From a virus: a stretch of DNA of 24,246 nt. Location of the stretch: the IMG/VR virus record IMGVR_UViG_3300045020_000058, positions 1-24,246 of that record; one strand, written 5' to 3'. The notes under the pieces were generated by a model. It was not told the origin of the DNA. It ran no database searches and saw only the letters and a program-made list of their open reading frames with translations. A program made the position numbers and the translations under genes. Position 1 is the stretch's first letter. Each line of letters starts with the position of its first letter. Of this stretch, positions 12,210-21,064 are shown in pieces.

Positions 12210-12566
12210 CTAAACGATCCTGCAGGGAATGGGTGAATTCTCGTCGTGTAGATACACGGCACACACCCGATGCCATCCATCGGCCACTAGCAGCTTCTCA
12301 GGGGAGCGCACGAGCAGGATGGGCGAGAGCTTTTTGCCATCCTCGATCTTTTCGAGATCGTGCTCCACGTGGCTATTTCTTTCGGTCAGCGGCGAGAGAC
12401 CGCTTGCGCGCACGATATCTTTGGCCTTGTACTCGACCGTTTCCGCGAGCCTGAGCGCATGCACGAAGTCACCGGCCATGATGACCGGATAGTGCAGCGA
12501 CAGGTACGAAAGCGCGGCGGTGTAGTCGTGCTGCTCAGGCTCATCGAGCCATTCAATCTTCTTCAT
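12210..12566 (-). CDS. ParB/Srx-fold protein inside the lysis block, 118 aa
   Basis: The C-terminal third has the motif pattern of the ParB N-terminal/sulfiredoxin fold: KKLSPILLVRSPEKLLVADG, then HRVCAVYLHDE and IPCRIV, where DGxHR (96-100) is the phosphate- and nucleotide-binding signature. The first 70 residues are helical and unlike partition proteins, and no DNA-binding HTH domain follows. The family includes CTPases, nucleases and kinases of free serine, so the reaction is open. It overlaps the small membrane gene by 14 bases and precedes the endolysin by eight. Presence in a lysis block is unusual. Confidence 0.75.
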   Translation of the reverse strand: MKKIEWLDEPEQHDYTAALSYLSLHYPVIMAGDFVHALRLAETVEYKAKDIVRASGLSPLTERNSHVEHDLEKIEDGKKLSPILLVRSPEKLLVADGWHRVCAVYLHDENSPIPCRIV

Positions 12567-12726
12567 GCTTTCTCCGCCGCAACATGACCCATACGCCGAC
12601 CACGCAATATGCTATGGACGCGAACGAGGCCAGGTTCGAGATCGTCAGGTCGTTCGAAATATGCCCGATCACGATGCCGACCCAAGGTGGCAGCATCGAG
12701 AGGATTGTAGTGTGGTGATTTCCCAT
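12553..12726 (-). CDS. Small membrane protein of the lysis block (holin/antiholin candidate), 57 aa
   Basis: The ATG at 12726 is chosen because GGGGA stands five bases upstream, whereas the longer ORF runs back into the fibre gene. The protein (MGNHHTTILSMLPPWVGIVI...) has a hydrophobic stretch at about 8-22 and a clear span at about 30-48 (ASFASIAYCVVGVWVML), then a basic-acidic tail RRRKHEED. That composition matches class II type holins or antiholins. With the larger holin-like protein at 11144-11722 there are two candidates; which is the actual holin is not decided by sequence. Confidence 0.65.
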   Translation of the reverse strand: MGNHHTTILSMLPPWVGIVIGHISNDLTISNLASFASIAYCVVGVWVMLRRRKHEED

Positions 12727-12748
12727 GGCTTCCCCGTTTTTCTGTGTA

Positions 12749-13861
12749 TTAACGGCGCCGACGGCCGTAAATCCATCCGAATGCGGTGTTCGTCGAAACA
12801 GCGAAATTAGACTGAACAACCAGATATACCGTGGTGGTGGAGGCAAGTCTCTCTGTTACGCATCCTGCTGAGGACCCTACCGAGATTCCAGCGGCGACCG
12901 CATATGGGAGATTGACATATGTCGTGTTTGCGGTAAGTGCCGGAATCGTAGCTGAAGTCAGGCTTATGGCTGTCGCAAAGGCTGCTTGTGTAGTGGTACC
13001 CGCCGGGAGCGTAACAGTCTCTCCGCACACATCCCAGTCCCCAGCAGTCAACGAAATGGAGGTGACATTGGCCGGCACTGTGCTGGATATGCTGACGGCT
13101 GATCCGCCAGTGACGGTGCTTTGAATGATCTCGCCTACACTGCCTGCGGACGGCGCGTTATTCGTCGTTGTGCCAACAATACCTGCAGTTTGACTGGGCG
13201 TGATCGATCCTCCAGTCGTCAAATCCCCGCCATCGTCGACAGTGATTGTCGCGCCGCTTCCCGCATTGTTCAGGATGCGAAAGCTTCCATTGAAGACCTG
13301 AAGATATTTGTTGGGCGTCGTTGATCCGTTGCCCTCCAGCTCAATGGCGGCACCAGTAGACGTGTTGCTCGTGGCATTCACGATGATCGTGCTGCCTGAC
13401 GTCGCGGCATTCGTGATGCTCAGGACACCGCTCAGTCCATCCGTCAGGGTGACGGCGCCGGTCGAGTTCGAGACAGAAATTGGACTGTCGGTATAGGTTC
13501 CCGACACATAGCGAGATAGCTGGAATGTCGACGACGAAGAGGGATTCCCCCACGACCAGCGATTCGATCCATTCGACTGAAAATTCAGATTCGTCTGATT
13601 TGACCCGCTCGTGTCATTCAGCGTGAGCGCTGCATTGCTATAACTGACACTCACTGCGCCGGCGAATGTCGCTCCCGACAGCAATGCGCATCCTGAGCAT
13701 GCCGAAGGAACGCCCCAGCCCGGCGCGCTGGTTGGGCCAGTCGAAACTACTGCCTGACCGCTAGTCGAACCGGTTGGATTCAAAAGTTGTACCGGCAATT
13801 CGGTCGCGCCGAATGCGACCGATGCGCAGAGCGCGAGAAGCGAAGCAAGGAGGCGTTTCAT
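12749..13861 (-). CDS. Fibre-like protein with a Sec signal peptide, 370 aa
   Basis: The ATG at 13861 is preceded by GAGG. Residues 1-19 (MKRLLASLLALCASVAFGA) look like a cleavable Sec signal, with a basic start, a hydrophobic core and an AFGA cleavage box. There is no lipobox. The rest is Ser/Thr/Gly/Asn-rich beta sequence of the kind seen in tail fibres. A C-terminal domain (about 245-370) ends STTTVYLVVQSNFAVS and GWIYGRRRR, resembling the receptor-binding tips of Burkholderia-type phage fibres. It follows the tailspike gene by nine bases, so it is probably a second receptor-binding or accessory fibre. The export signal is odd for a virion part. Confidence 0.7.
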   Translation of the reverse strand: MKRLLASLLALCASVAFGATELPVQLLNPTGSTSGQAVVSTGPTSAPGWGVPSACSGCALLSGATFAGAVSVSYSNAALTLNDTSGSNQTNLNFQSNGSNRWSWGNPSSSSTFQLSRYVSGTYTDSPISVSNSTGAVTLTDGLSGVLSITNAATSGSTIIVNATSNTSTGAAIELEGNGSTTPNKYLQVFNGSFRILNNAGSGATITVDDGGDLTTGGSITPSQTAGIVGTTTNNAPSAGSVGEIIQSTVTGGSAVSISSTVPANVTSISLTAGDWDVCGETVTLPAGTTTQAAFATAISLTSATIPALTANTTYVNLPYAVAAGISVGSSAGCVTERLASTTTVYLVVQSNFAVSTNTAFGWIYGRRRR

Positions 13862-13870
13862 TTTTGATCC

Positions 13871-16075
13871 TCAGGTATTAAAGGAGATGGAAATATTTTG
13901 CGAATCGGTCGCTGTGCCAGCCTGATTCACGAGTGCAAACGAGAATGCGCTGGCCGTCTGACTCACGATTGTATAGCTGATCGAATCGTTTCCGGTGCGG
14001 TCCGGACTGATATGCGGCACGTAAGCGGCGCTCGGGAATGCCTGGTTAAACGTGACCGTATAAGCTCCGGTTCCTGTGCGCGCCAGTGTGCAGCCTTCCA
14101 GCACGATTGCGGAAAGCGTCGCGCCGTTGAACAATGCCTGCGCCTGTGCGCGGCCTGAGAAGAATGGCTGAGGCAGCGACGTTGTTTCGTTCCATGTGTT
14201 GCCGCCATTGTCGATGAAGCGAACCGCTGACGAACCGCCGACCCAGAATGGTCGCGCGGCGGACGGCACATAGCTGCCGGCCGAGAAGAACTGGTTGCCT
14301 TCGAGCAGCACCGTCACCGGGCCGCCGCCGCTCGATGTGACCGAAATATTGTTGTTCGTGTAGAACGAGCTCTGCGCCCGGATGAACAGACACCCGCGAA
14401 TCAGGACGGTGAGCGGCGAAGAAGTCGGATTGTCGATCGAGATATCGGCGATGCCTGCGTTCTCTTCGAAGTAGCAGTTATCGAAGACAATCGGCCCCGC
14501 ATTGCCATACGCGCTGACTTCGGCGACAACAGCGCCCGTTGCATTGTTTGCCTGCGTACCACAACTCTCGAACGTGCAATCACGAAACGAATTGTTCGAA
14601 CCAACCGCGATGCCATAGACGCCGGCTAGCGTGTTGTTCTGGAACGTGCACGCATCAAAGTTGATCGCATTGCATGCGCCCTGCGCGTTCGTCGTGAGCT
14701 GCACGCCATACTGGTTATATCCGAAGATGCACTTTGAGATCTTGCCCGTATAGCAGCTTTGCAGGTTCAGGCCGATGGTCATGTATTGGACATAAATATC
14801 CTCCAGCTTGAACCATGCCTTGTTCTGCATGTAAATGCCGCTGTTGATCGCCGGGTTATAGGCGTTATTCTGCAGCGTGAACTTCGAGAGGGTATCGAGC
14901 CCGAGCAGACCTTGTCCGGCGCCGGCCGTGCTACCACCAGTCATGGTGATGGCATAGCCAGTGCCCGAGTAACCGAGGATCGTATTGGCCTGACTTTCAC
15001 CGTAGACCGAAATGCGCTGCGACGGCGCGCCGGGGATCGGAAATCCCGATGCACTGTAGTTGACTGTGATGCCGGTCGCGAACAGATACTGGCCCACCGG
15101 CATCTTGTAGGCGTTCAGGCCATTACTCCAGATCAACTGGAGCGGCACAGAATCGTCCGTAGTGTTGTTCGCTGCGGCAGCGAAGTCCTTGGCATTCAAT
15201 GATCGCGAGAGGCGCGCCTGAAGCGATTCCGCCACGGCCCCAGTGATCGGCGCGGTGTAGGAAATCTTCGTGCTCTGGATTCCAGCGCCAGAGGCCACGG
15301 ATGCATCAGTGACCGTACCGACACCAGGTGTCCCAATCGTCGCCGTGGTGCCGCCCTTGACATAGACTTCCTGCACGCCCACCGGGATCGGCGCATTGAA
15401 CGTCAACGTGTAATTGTTCAGGCTGAACGTATCTTCGCCCTGCGCGGCCGAATCGAAATTCACCCACAGATTGGACTTCGCACCATAAAAGCCGACCAGC
15501 GTCAGGCTCGTGCTGAAGCCGGGAGCGAACTGATTAGTCCCTGTAGCTGCCATCGACTCGGCACCGACCGTCTGCGACGTGCTAACAGTCCACGAGGTAC
15601 CGGAGCCGGCCGTGATCGTCGTGCCGGTTGTCACGCCAGAGCCGAAGAGCGTCTGACCAATAGCAATCGCGCCTGTCACACCACTAACAGTCAGCGTTGT
15701 CCCGGTGATCGAGCCAGTAAAGGTCGGACCCGCCAGAAATGGCCCTTCGTCGGTCATCTGGCCGGTTGCTTCAGCGCCTTCGGCGGTGACGTTCTCCGCG
15801 ACCCAGATCTGGTTGCCATGCGAATCGGACAGCGTGATCGTGTAGGTCACACCGGTTTGCAGGAAAAGCTGGCTTGAGATGCCCGAAGAATTCGAAATTT
15901 CGCCGCGCGAGTTTAGCGGAATAGGGTTGGGCAGAGGCGTCGCGCCCATCGAGTCCTGAAAAGCCGGATAGTTGACGCCCCCTACCTGAGTCAGGAGACT
16001 GCCTCCCACGTTCATCTGGCCGGCATTATTCAGGAACTGAAGGATCAGCGGCGGCGCGAGCGCAACAGTGCTCAT
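13871..16075 (-). CDS. Tailspike with right-handed beta-helix, 734 aa
   Basis: The N-terminal ~95 residues are a particle-binding domain (NPIPLNSRGEI, then LFLQTGVTYTITLSDSHGN and IWVAENV). Residues 110-180 form a Gly/Thr-rich repeat domain (TGTTLTVSGVTGAIAIGQTL). Residues 187-241 form a module shared with the 22233-23036 protein. From about 295 (AKDFAAAANNTTDDSVPLQ) a pectate-lyase-like beta-helix runs to about 610, with many Asn/Cys-rich turns, and a smaller beta domain ends the protein. Such spikes bind and often cut host surface polysaccharide. The start overlaps the previous stop as TAATG. Enzyme activity is not decided by sequence. Confidence 0.88.
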   Translation of the reverse strand: MSTVALAPPLILQFLNNAGQMNVGGSLLTQVGGVNYPAFQDSMGATPLPNPIPLNSRGEISNSSGISSQLFLQTGVTYTITLSDSHGNQIWVAENVTAEGAEATGQMTDEGPFLAGPTFTGSITGTTLTVSGVTGAIAIGQTLFGSGVTTGTTITAGSGTSWTVSTSQTVGAESMAATGTNQFAPGFSTSLTLVGFYGAKSNLWVNFDSAAQGEDTFSLNNYTLTFNAPIPVGVQEVYVKGGTTATIGTPGVGTVTDASVASGAGIQSTKISYTAPITGAVAESLQARLSRSLNAKDFAAAANNTTDDSVPLQLIWSNGLNAYKMPVGQYLFATGITVNYSASGFPIPGAPSQRISVYGESQANTILGYSGTGYAITMTGGSTAGAGQGLLGLDTLSKFTLQNNAYNPAINSGIYMQNKAWFKLEDIYVQYMTIGLNLQSCYTGKISKCIFGYNQYGVQLTTNAQGACNAINFDACTFQNNTLAGVYGIAVGSNNSFRDCTFESCGTQANNATGAVVAEVSAYGNAGPIVFDNCYFEENAGIADISIDNPTSSPLTVLIRGCLFIRAQSSFYTNNNISVTSSGGGPVTVLLEGNQFFSAGSYVPSAARPFWVGGSSAVRFIDNGGNTWNETTSLPQPFFSGRAQAQALFNGATLSAIVLEGCTLARTGTGAYTVTFNQAFPSAAYVPHISPDRTGNDSISYTIVSQTASAFSFALVNQAGTATDSQNISISFNT
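15353..15517 (-). repeat. Protein module duplicated in the fibre at 22347-22511
   Basis: Residues 187-241 of the tailspike align without gaps with residues 176-230 of the protein at 22233-23036. I count 32 identical residues of 55, including TLTFNAPIPVG. The DNA is also related, for example around ATCGGCGC near the end of the module. Confidence 0.8.
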
Positions 16076-18705
16076 TATGGATTCCCCTTAGCGTTCTTCG
16101 TTAACTGGTTCAGCGGCACGCTTTTCAGGCCAGCGCCCAATTCGAGCGATTTGCCGACTTCTTTTGCGTTAGCGCGGCGCGCGAGGGCTTCGCGCGTCCA
16201 TGTGCCGACCGGCACGCCATGCGCTGCAACATTAGCCGCGCCTTCGGCTGCGGATTTGGCGGCATTGGCTGCTGAAGCGACAAACGTATTGCTGTTGTTC
16301 ACATAACTGCCGCGCGGCTGTTCCTGCGTGTAGCGCGCCACATTGCCCAGCTTCTCGACGGTTTGGGAAGCACCAGGACCAAGTACGATGCGCGTCTTGT
16401 CACCGAGGTTCTGGATGGCCTTGTTGAGCCCTGCCTGACTGATATTGCCGGTGCCGGTGCGCAGATCCACGCCGGCCTGCTGCCGGATGTGATCCATCAA
16501 TGCAGATGCCACCAGCTCCTGATTGACCGGGTCGTTGGACAGGTTCTGCATCATGTTCTGCACGTTCGCCGTCTTGCCCCCGGCGATGTACTTGCGCGCG
16601 AAGTCATCGGCTAGCGGAGAGGGCTCACCAACGGGCGTGATGTCGTTCACAGCGGCCTTGTATGCCGGGTCCGCATCCATCGCCTGGAAACGGGCGCGCG
16701 CGCTTGCCTGAGCCGTTTTGTAGGCCGAGAAGGCATCCGCGCCGGCGGCGGACGGATCGAGCTGCGAGTTGACGATGCTATCGCGCAGGGCGCCAATATC
16801 ATGGCGCACCGAACCATCCGTGGCGCTGCGCATCGCGCCCGAAAGCGTCTTGTCGATGTCCATCAGGTCGCCGACATTCATCGGGCGCACATTCGAGCCG
16901 TTGACCTCAAAGCCGGCCGGCAGGGACACCTGATTGGCGGCCGCGTCGCGAAAGATCTGTTGCACATTGGCCGGCAGCGCATTGAAGCGCGTCGGACCGA
17001 TCTGCGAGGCGAAATCCCGCATCTGCGGCGCCGCATTCACGATAGCAGGCGCGCCGTCCGCGCCGCGTGCGCGCGCATATTGCTCGGAAATCTGCTGCGT
17101 GATCGGCGCGTCCATCTGCTTGTAGGCGTCGACAAGCGCCTGCCCGGTCGGCGCACCGGATGGCACGTTGACATTGGGCGAAACCTGATCACGCAGCGCG
17201 GTAAGGTTGTCCGAGATCTGCCCGTTCTGGGCATTGAAGCGTGCGGCCAGTTCGGGATTTTTGCCGCGGGCATTCATTTCCTGCGAAAGCAGATTCACAT
17301 CGCCGCTTGCCTGGCCGGCGGTGAGTTCGACCGGAACCGGCAATGAACCGGCTTCAATGTGGCGGCCGGCCGCGACCGGATTAAGAGTGCCGGCCTGTTC
17401 CGCAGAGGCAATCTTCTGGACCAAGGAATCGGGAACGCCTTCGGCGGCAGCTTGCTGCGCGAACGAAGCACCTGCTGCACCTACGCTACCGCGCCCGACA
17501 TTGGCCGCAGCCGTTTGCGTCTGGGTAGCGGCAAGATTGGCTGCTGCCTGCTCTTCTGGCGTCCGCAGACCCGTCGCCACACTTACGGCACCACCAAAAT
17601 CGCTGGCGGTCTCGCCGGCCGCACGCGCCGCATTTCCAATGGCTCCGGCCGCGCCGCGCGCTGCACCCGCGACCGCCCCCGGAATCTGCGAAACGAGGTG
17701 CGCCGCGCCGGGAACCACAGCTTCGACTGCCTGCCCAGCGAGCGGGATACCGGCCTTGATCGCGCCGGATGAGGCCAGTGCCAGCGAGCCAGCCATGTTG
17801 CCAACGTCCTGCGCCGGCAGACCGGTTGCGCCAGCGACCGCGTTCACGCCCCTGTTGACGATGCCGCCAACGGCCTGTTGCGCGCGCTGCGTTATCTCGT
17901 TCTGATATTCGGGCGTGTTCGTCACGCCAAAGGCATTCCCGACAGGATGCACTGCGCCGCCGAACTGCGCGGCCTGCGCGCTAGCTTCCTCAGGCGTCAT
18001 GCCCGAGGCGCGCGCAAGTGCATACGTCCCTTGCTGTGCCACCGCGCCGGGAGCGCTGAGAACAGTGTCAGCCAGGCCAGCAACGGAACGGCCAAGGCCA
18101 GAGAGGAAGCCGCCGGCCGGCGCCTGCTGGCCGGGCTGTTGCGGCGGTGTCACAGCCGGCGTTTGAGTTGCGCCTTTTGCGCCCTGCTGAAGCGTCGAGA
18201 ACAGATCAGACATCGGCCCGGCGGGCGCCGCAGGTTGCGCACCAGCATTCGACTGCCCGGGCATCGTTGGTTCGGGCGGCACGCCATTCATTGCCTTGTT
18301 GATGTAGGCGGTAGGGTCAGCGGTCTTGAAGCCGCCATAGGCCTTGAGGGCGCCCTGGTAGGTGCCTCCGTTCTGCGTCTTGAGCTGCTGGATGTAGTAG
18401 TCCGCTGCCGCGCGCGACTGCTGCGGGTCGAATGGATCAAACTTCACGCCCTGGTTGCGCAGTGCGGCGACGGTAGATGGCAGGAACTGATATGGTCCCA
18501 TCGCGCCGGTCTTCGGATTCACAGCGGTCGGGCTGCCTGCGTCTTCGATGCCGTGCAGGTTATCCAGTAGTTGCGGCGGCGTCCCATAGCTCTTCGTCGG
18601 ATCGAAACCGCTGCTCGGAGCGGACGCGGCAGACTGCGGCGCAGCGACGGCGGCCGGCGGCGCGTTCGGGTTTGCGCTCTGAATCGTCGAGAGCAGATCG
18701 TCCAT
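16075..18705 (-). CDS. Large ejection protein with lytic transglycosylase domain, 876 aa
   Basis: It corresponds in place to P22 gp16, the last of three ejection proteins that enter the host with the DNA. Residues 37-128 carry a transglycosylase-like domain: HGIEDAG (E54 as the general acid), GAMGPYQFLPST, and ALKAYGGF. The domain would open peptidoglycan for DNA entry. The rest is long, Ala/Gly-rich and helical, including TLSAPGAVAQQ-like and GAVAGAARGAAGAIG segments that suit membrane insertion. The start overlaps the previous stop as TAATG, and the tailspike overlaps its stop in the same way. Enzyme residues are called by motif only. Confidence 0.85.
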   Translation of the reverse strand: MDDLLSTIQSANPNAPPAAVAAPQSAASAPSSGFDPTKSYGTPPQLLDNLHGIEDAGSPTAVNPKTGAMGPYQFLPSTVAALRNQGVKFDPFDPQQSRAAADYYIQQLKTQNGGTYQGALKAYGGFKTADPTAYINKAMNGVPPEPTMPGQSNAGAQPAAPAGPMSDLFSTLQQGAKGATQTPAVTPPQQPGQQAPAGGFLSGLGRSVAGLADTVLSAPGAVAQQGTYALARASGMTPEEASAQAAQFGGAVHPVGNAFGVTNTPEYQNEITQRAQQAVGGIVNRGVNAVAGATGLPAQDVGNMAGSLALASSGAIKAGIPLAGQAVEAVVPGAAHLVSQIPGAVAGAARGAAGAIGNAARAAGETASDFGGAVSVATGLRTPEEQAAANLAATQTQTAAANVGRGSVGAAGASFAQQAAAEGVPDSLVQKIASAEQAGTLNPVAAGRHIEAGSLPVPVELTAGQASGDVNLLSQEMNARGKNPELAARFNAQNGQISDNLTALRDQVSPNVNVPSGAPTGQALVDAYKQMDAPITQQISEQYARARGADGAPAIVNAAPQMRDFASQIGPTRFNALPANVQQIFRDAAANQVSLPAGFEVNGSNVRPMNVGDLMDIDKTLSGAMRSATDGSVRHDIGALRDSIVNSQLDPSAAGADAFSAYKTAQASARARFQAMDADPAYKAAVNDITPVGEPSPLADDFARKYIAGGKTANVQNMMQNLSNDPVNQELVASALMDHIRQQAGVDLRTGTGNISQAGLNKAIQNLGDKTRIVLGPGASQTVEKLGNVARYTQEQPRGSYVNNSNTFVASAANAAKSAAEGAANVAAHGVPVGTWTREALARRANAKEVGKSLELGAGLKSVPLNQLTKNAKGNP

Positions 18706-20225
18706 TACTGGACACTCCCGGTATTCGAGAGTTGCTGGAGCGCCTGCGCCTTCTTCATCATCGCGTTATAGCCGGGCGAGTTCAGGCCGCCTAGCTGCTT
18801 GACGATAGCCTGTTGCTCCGTTGAATCGCCCGACTTGATCGCGTTGTAATACTTGAAGATGTTCGGGTCGAAATTCGCGCCCCACTGCTGGTCGAACTGA
18901 CGCTTGGCAAAGATGCCAGCGGCAGCATTTGCGGCAATCGCTCGCTCAAGACCAGGTTGGTAAGACTGCACACCGGTAGTCAGGGCGTCATTGAGTTTCG
19001 TGACTTCCTTGATGGCATCAGGCGTGTAATGCAGGGAACCATTAGCTTTGATTTGCGCATCGAGACCAGCATTCGTGTTCGGGCCCATGGACTGCGCGGC
19101 CTGCAATGCGGAGCGTTCGAGACCTTTGCCGACCAGATCATATGCAGTCGCCGCGTCCACACCGGGGCCGATATTCAGACCCAAGGCACTCGCGATGTTG
19201 CGCAGCGGCGCGCCGGCCGTTCCTGTCGCTGCGACATTATCGATATTTTGCAAGACAAGTTGATTATTGGCATGCGCGACACCCGCGTTCAAATAAGCAT
19301 CTTGTGCCGCCTGCCGCTGCGCAACAAGCGCCGGTTTCTGCTCCAGATCGCCGGGAGATGGATTGTAGACGTTCTGCGTGGGCGGGTTCGTGACACCTGT
19401 AATCTGCCCATTGCCGCCGCGATTGACCACGGCGAGGCCGCCCGATACGGGATTCGTCGTGAGTTGAGAGCGCTCACCGAGCGGAATGCCTTGCGCGATT
19501 TCAGGGCCAACCGGTCCCACTGGAGTGGCCGATAACGGGTTGATATTCGACACCTGCACGCCGCCATTGGGCCCGGTCGAAGTGATCAACTGGTTCCCTT
19601 GTTGCGCGGCCGTAGTCGCGGCCGGCTGCAAAGCCTGCACACCTTTGCGAAGAATCTGGTTGCGCTGGTCCGGCGACGCGTTGGGGGGAATCGAGTCTAC
19701 CGATTGCTTCGTGCTGTTGACGAAGGGCGCCAGATCGGGATTCTGTTGCGCGAGCGTATCAAGGCGCGACATTACGCCTGATGTGTCCGGCTCGCCAATA
19801 CCGGACGCCAGCACGCCGCTCACTGCCGCGCGCTGATCGTTCGTGAGCTTCAATGCGTCTGAATGATAGTTGTTGGCGTTATCCAGCGTCTGGATGATGC
19901 CTTGCTGCACAGCCTGCCCGGTGATCGGCAAATATTTGTTGGCGAACTTGCTCACCGCCGGATAGTTCAGCGTGCCATCAGGATTCTTGATCGGGTTTCC
20001 ATCCGGGTCTTTACCGGACGATAGCGCGCTCTGATAAAGCTGCCGCTCGTCGAGCTGCTGCTGTGCGCTTTGCGCGGTGCCGGCGCCAACCTGCAACTGC
20101 TGCTGTCCAAGCTGCAACTGCTGCTGCGCATTGGCTATGCCGAGAATGCCCGACAGACTCTGGATGGTCTGGTTGGGATTGGGCGGAGTGATCTGGTCCG
20201 CAACGGGATTTCCGAAGTCCGGCAT
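18705..20225 (-). CDS. Ejection protein (P22 gp20-like position), 506 aa
   Basis: The protein is soluble, Gln/Asn/Ala-rich and mostly helical. Residues 30-60 hold a Gln-rich repeat (AQQQLQLGQQQLQVG), coded by a 15-base repeat. The region at 330-420 resembles internal virion proteins of P22-like phages (GLERSALQAAQSMGPNTN, GSLHYTPDAIKEV). It is the second of three ejection-type genes, between a Gly-rich hydrophobic-start protein and the transglycosylase protein, as in the P22 order 7-20-16. The ATG at 20225 follows the previous stop by two bases. The assignment is by order and composition. Confidence 0.75.
   Translation of the reverse strand: MPDFGNPVADQITPPNPNQTIQSLSGILGIANAQQQLQLGQQQLQVGAGTAQSAQQQLDERQLYQSALSSGKDPDGNPIKNPDGTLNYPAVSKFANKYLPITGQAVQQGIIQTLDNANNYHSDALKLTNDQRAAVSGVLASGIGEPDTSGVMSRLDTLAQQNPDLAPFVNSTKQSVDSIPPNASPDQRNQILRKGVQALQPAATTAAQQGNQLITSTGPNGGVQVSNINPLSATPVGPVGPEIAQGIPLGERSQLTTNPVSGGLAVVNRGGNGQITGVTNPPTQNVYNPSPGDLEQKPALVAQRQAAQDAYLNAGVAHANNQLVLQNIDNVAATGTAGAPLRNIASALGLNIGPGVDAATAYDLVGKGLERSALQAAQSMGPNTNAGLDAQIKANGSLHYTPDAIKEVTKLNDALTTGVQSYQPGLERAIAANAAAGIFAKRQFDQQWGANFDPNIFKYYNAIKSGDSTEQQAIVKQLGGLNSPGYNAMMKKAQALQQLSNTGSVQ
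20091..20126. repeat. Short repeat coding for a Gln-rich segment
   Basis: CTGCAACTGCTGCTG occurs at 20091-20105 and 20112-20126, a period of 21 bases. On the minus strand it encodes a QQQLQ unit twice in the ejection protein. Slippage or internal duplication is likely. Confidence 0.7.
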
Positions 20226-20227
20226 TT

Positions 20228-21064
20228 CTAGCTCCCCGCCGCAAGCAGCCCATTCGTGCCCGGGGCAGTACCGTTGAATTCACTTCCGCTGGCAAGCCCG
20301 CTGGAAGCCGAGTTGGCGTTCAGGATGCTGCTGAGCGCGATCGAATTGCCCACGCCGCTAATGCCACCGCTCAGGGCGTTCGCGGAGCCGATCGTACCGG
20401 CCGCCTGCGACGCGCCCGCACCGGCAATCGCCTGCGCAGTGCCCGTGCCGAGTGTTGCACCCGCAGAGCCAGTGTTGCTCGCTGCGTTCTGGCCGAGACC
20501 GGCGATTGCGGAGAGGCGCCCAAAAATACCCTGCTGCTGCGATTCGAGCGAGTTGAGGTTGGTGCTGTATTGGCTCTGCGCCTGATTGAAGTAGTTGTTG
20601 TAGTACTGCTCGGCATTGCCGGTGGCATAGTTCGTCAGCGCCTGCAGCGCAGGACCGGACAACGCACCAACATTCGGCGCGATTGCATTCTGCGTCTGCT
20701 GCAGACCCTGGCTCTGCGAGAACTGATAGCCCGGCGAGCTAGTAATGCTTGATGGATTGAACGAAAACGGCCCGAGTGTCTGGTTCAGATAGCCGCTCGG
20801 CAAGCCATTCACGCCGGGCCCGGGCGTCAAGCCAAGCAAGTCAGATAACGCGCCAGTCGCATTCACGCCAGCCGTCATGAACGGTTGTTCCTGCTGCGTG
20901 ATGGTATTGAACTCGTTTTGCTGGATCTGGGCAGCTTCTTCCTGCGCTCCAGCCTGAGTATTGGCTGCGCTCGTCGCGGCGTTCGAGCTGATCAGCGAAC
21001 TGCCGACCGAGGCTGCGGCCCCGGCAATCCCAATGATGGCTCCTGCGGAAAGACCTGCGCTCAT
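20228..21064 (-). CDS. Ejection / DNA-transfer protein (P22 gp7-like position), 278 aa
   Basis: The N-terminus is a Gly/Ala-rich hydrophobic helix (SAGAIIGIAGAAASVGSS, residues 3-22), the usual start of phage DNA-transfer proteins. Next come a helical Gln/Asn-rich stretch (EEAAQIQQNEFNTI) with TTQQEQPFM-type sequence, and then the pattern LPSGYLNQTLGPFSFNP, which I recall from Burkholderia and Pseudomonas phage injection proteins. The rest is low-complexity Gly/Ala/Ser. The ATG overlaps the stop of the SET gene by ATGA. It probably lies inside the capsid and enters the host envelope during DNA entry. Confidence 0.8.
   Translation of the reverse strand: MSAGLSAGAIIGIAGAAASVGSSLISSNAATSAANTQAGAQEEAAQIQQNEFNTITQQEQPFMTAGVNATGALSDLLGLTPGPGVNGLPSGYLNQTLGPFSFNPSSITSSPGYQFSQSQGLQQTQNAIAPNVGALSGPALQALTNYATGNAEQYYNNYFNQAQSQYSTNLNSLESQQQGIFGRLSAIAGLGQNAASNTGSAGATLGTGTAQAIAGAGASQAAGTIGSANALSGGISGVGNSIALSSILNANSASSGLASGSEFNGTAPGTNGLLAAGS

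Noticed and set aside
12727-12760. GC-rich hairpin after the fibre gene as a terminator
   Set aside because: The stem (ACGGC/GCCGT) lies within the coding end and stop and has no T-run on the transcribed side.
12749-13861. Fibre-like protein as a lipoprotein
   Set aside because: The cysteine in the hydrophobic start is preceded by Leu-Ala-Leu, which is not a good lipobox; an AFGA cleavage site fits better.
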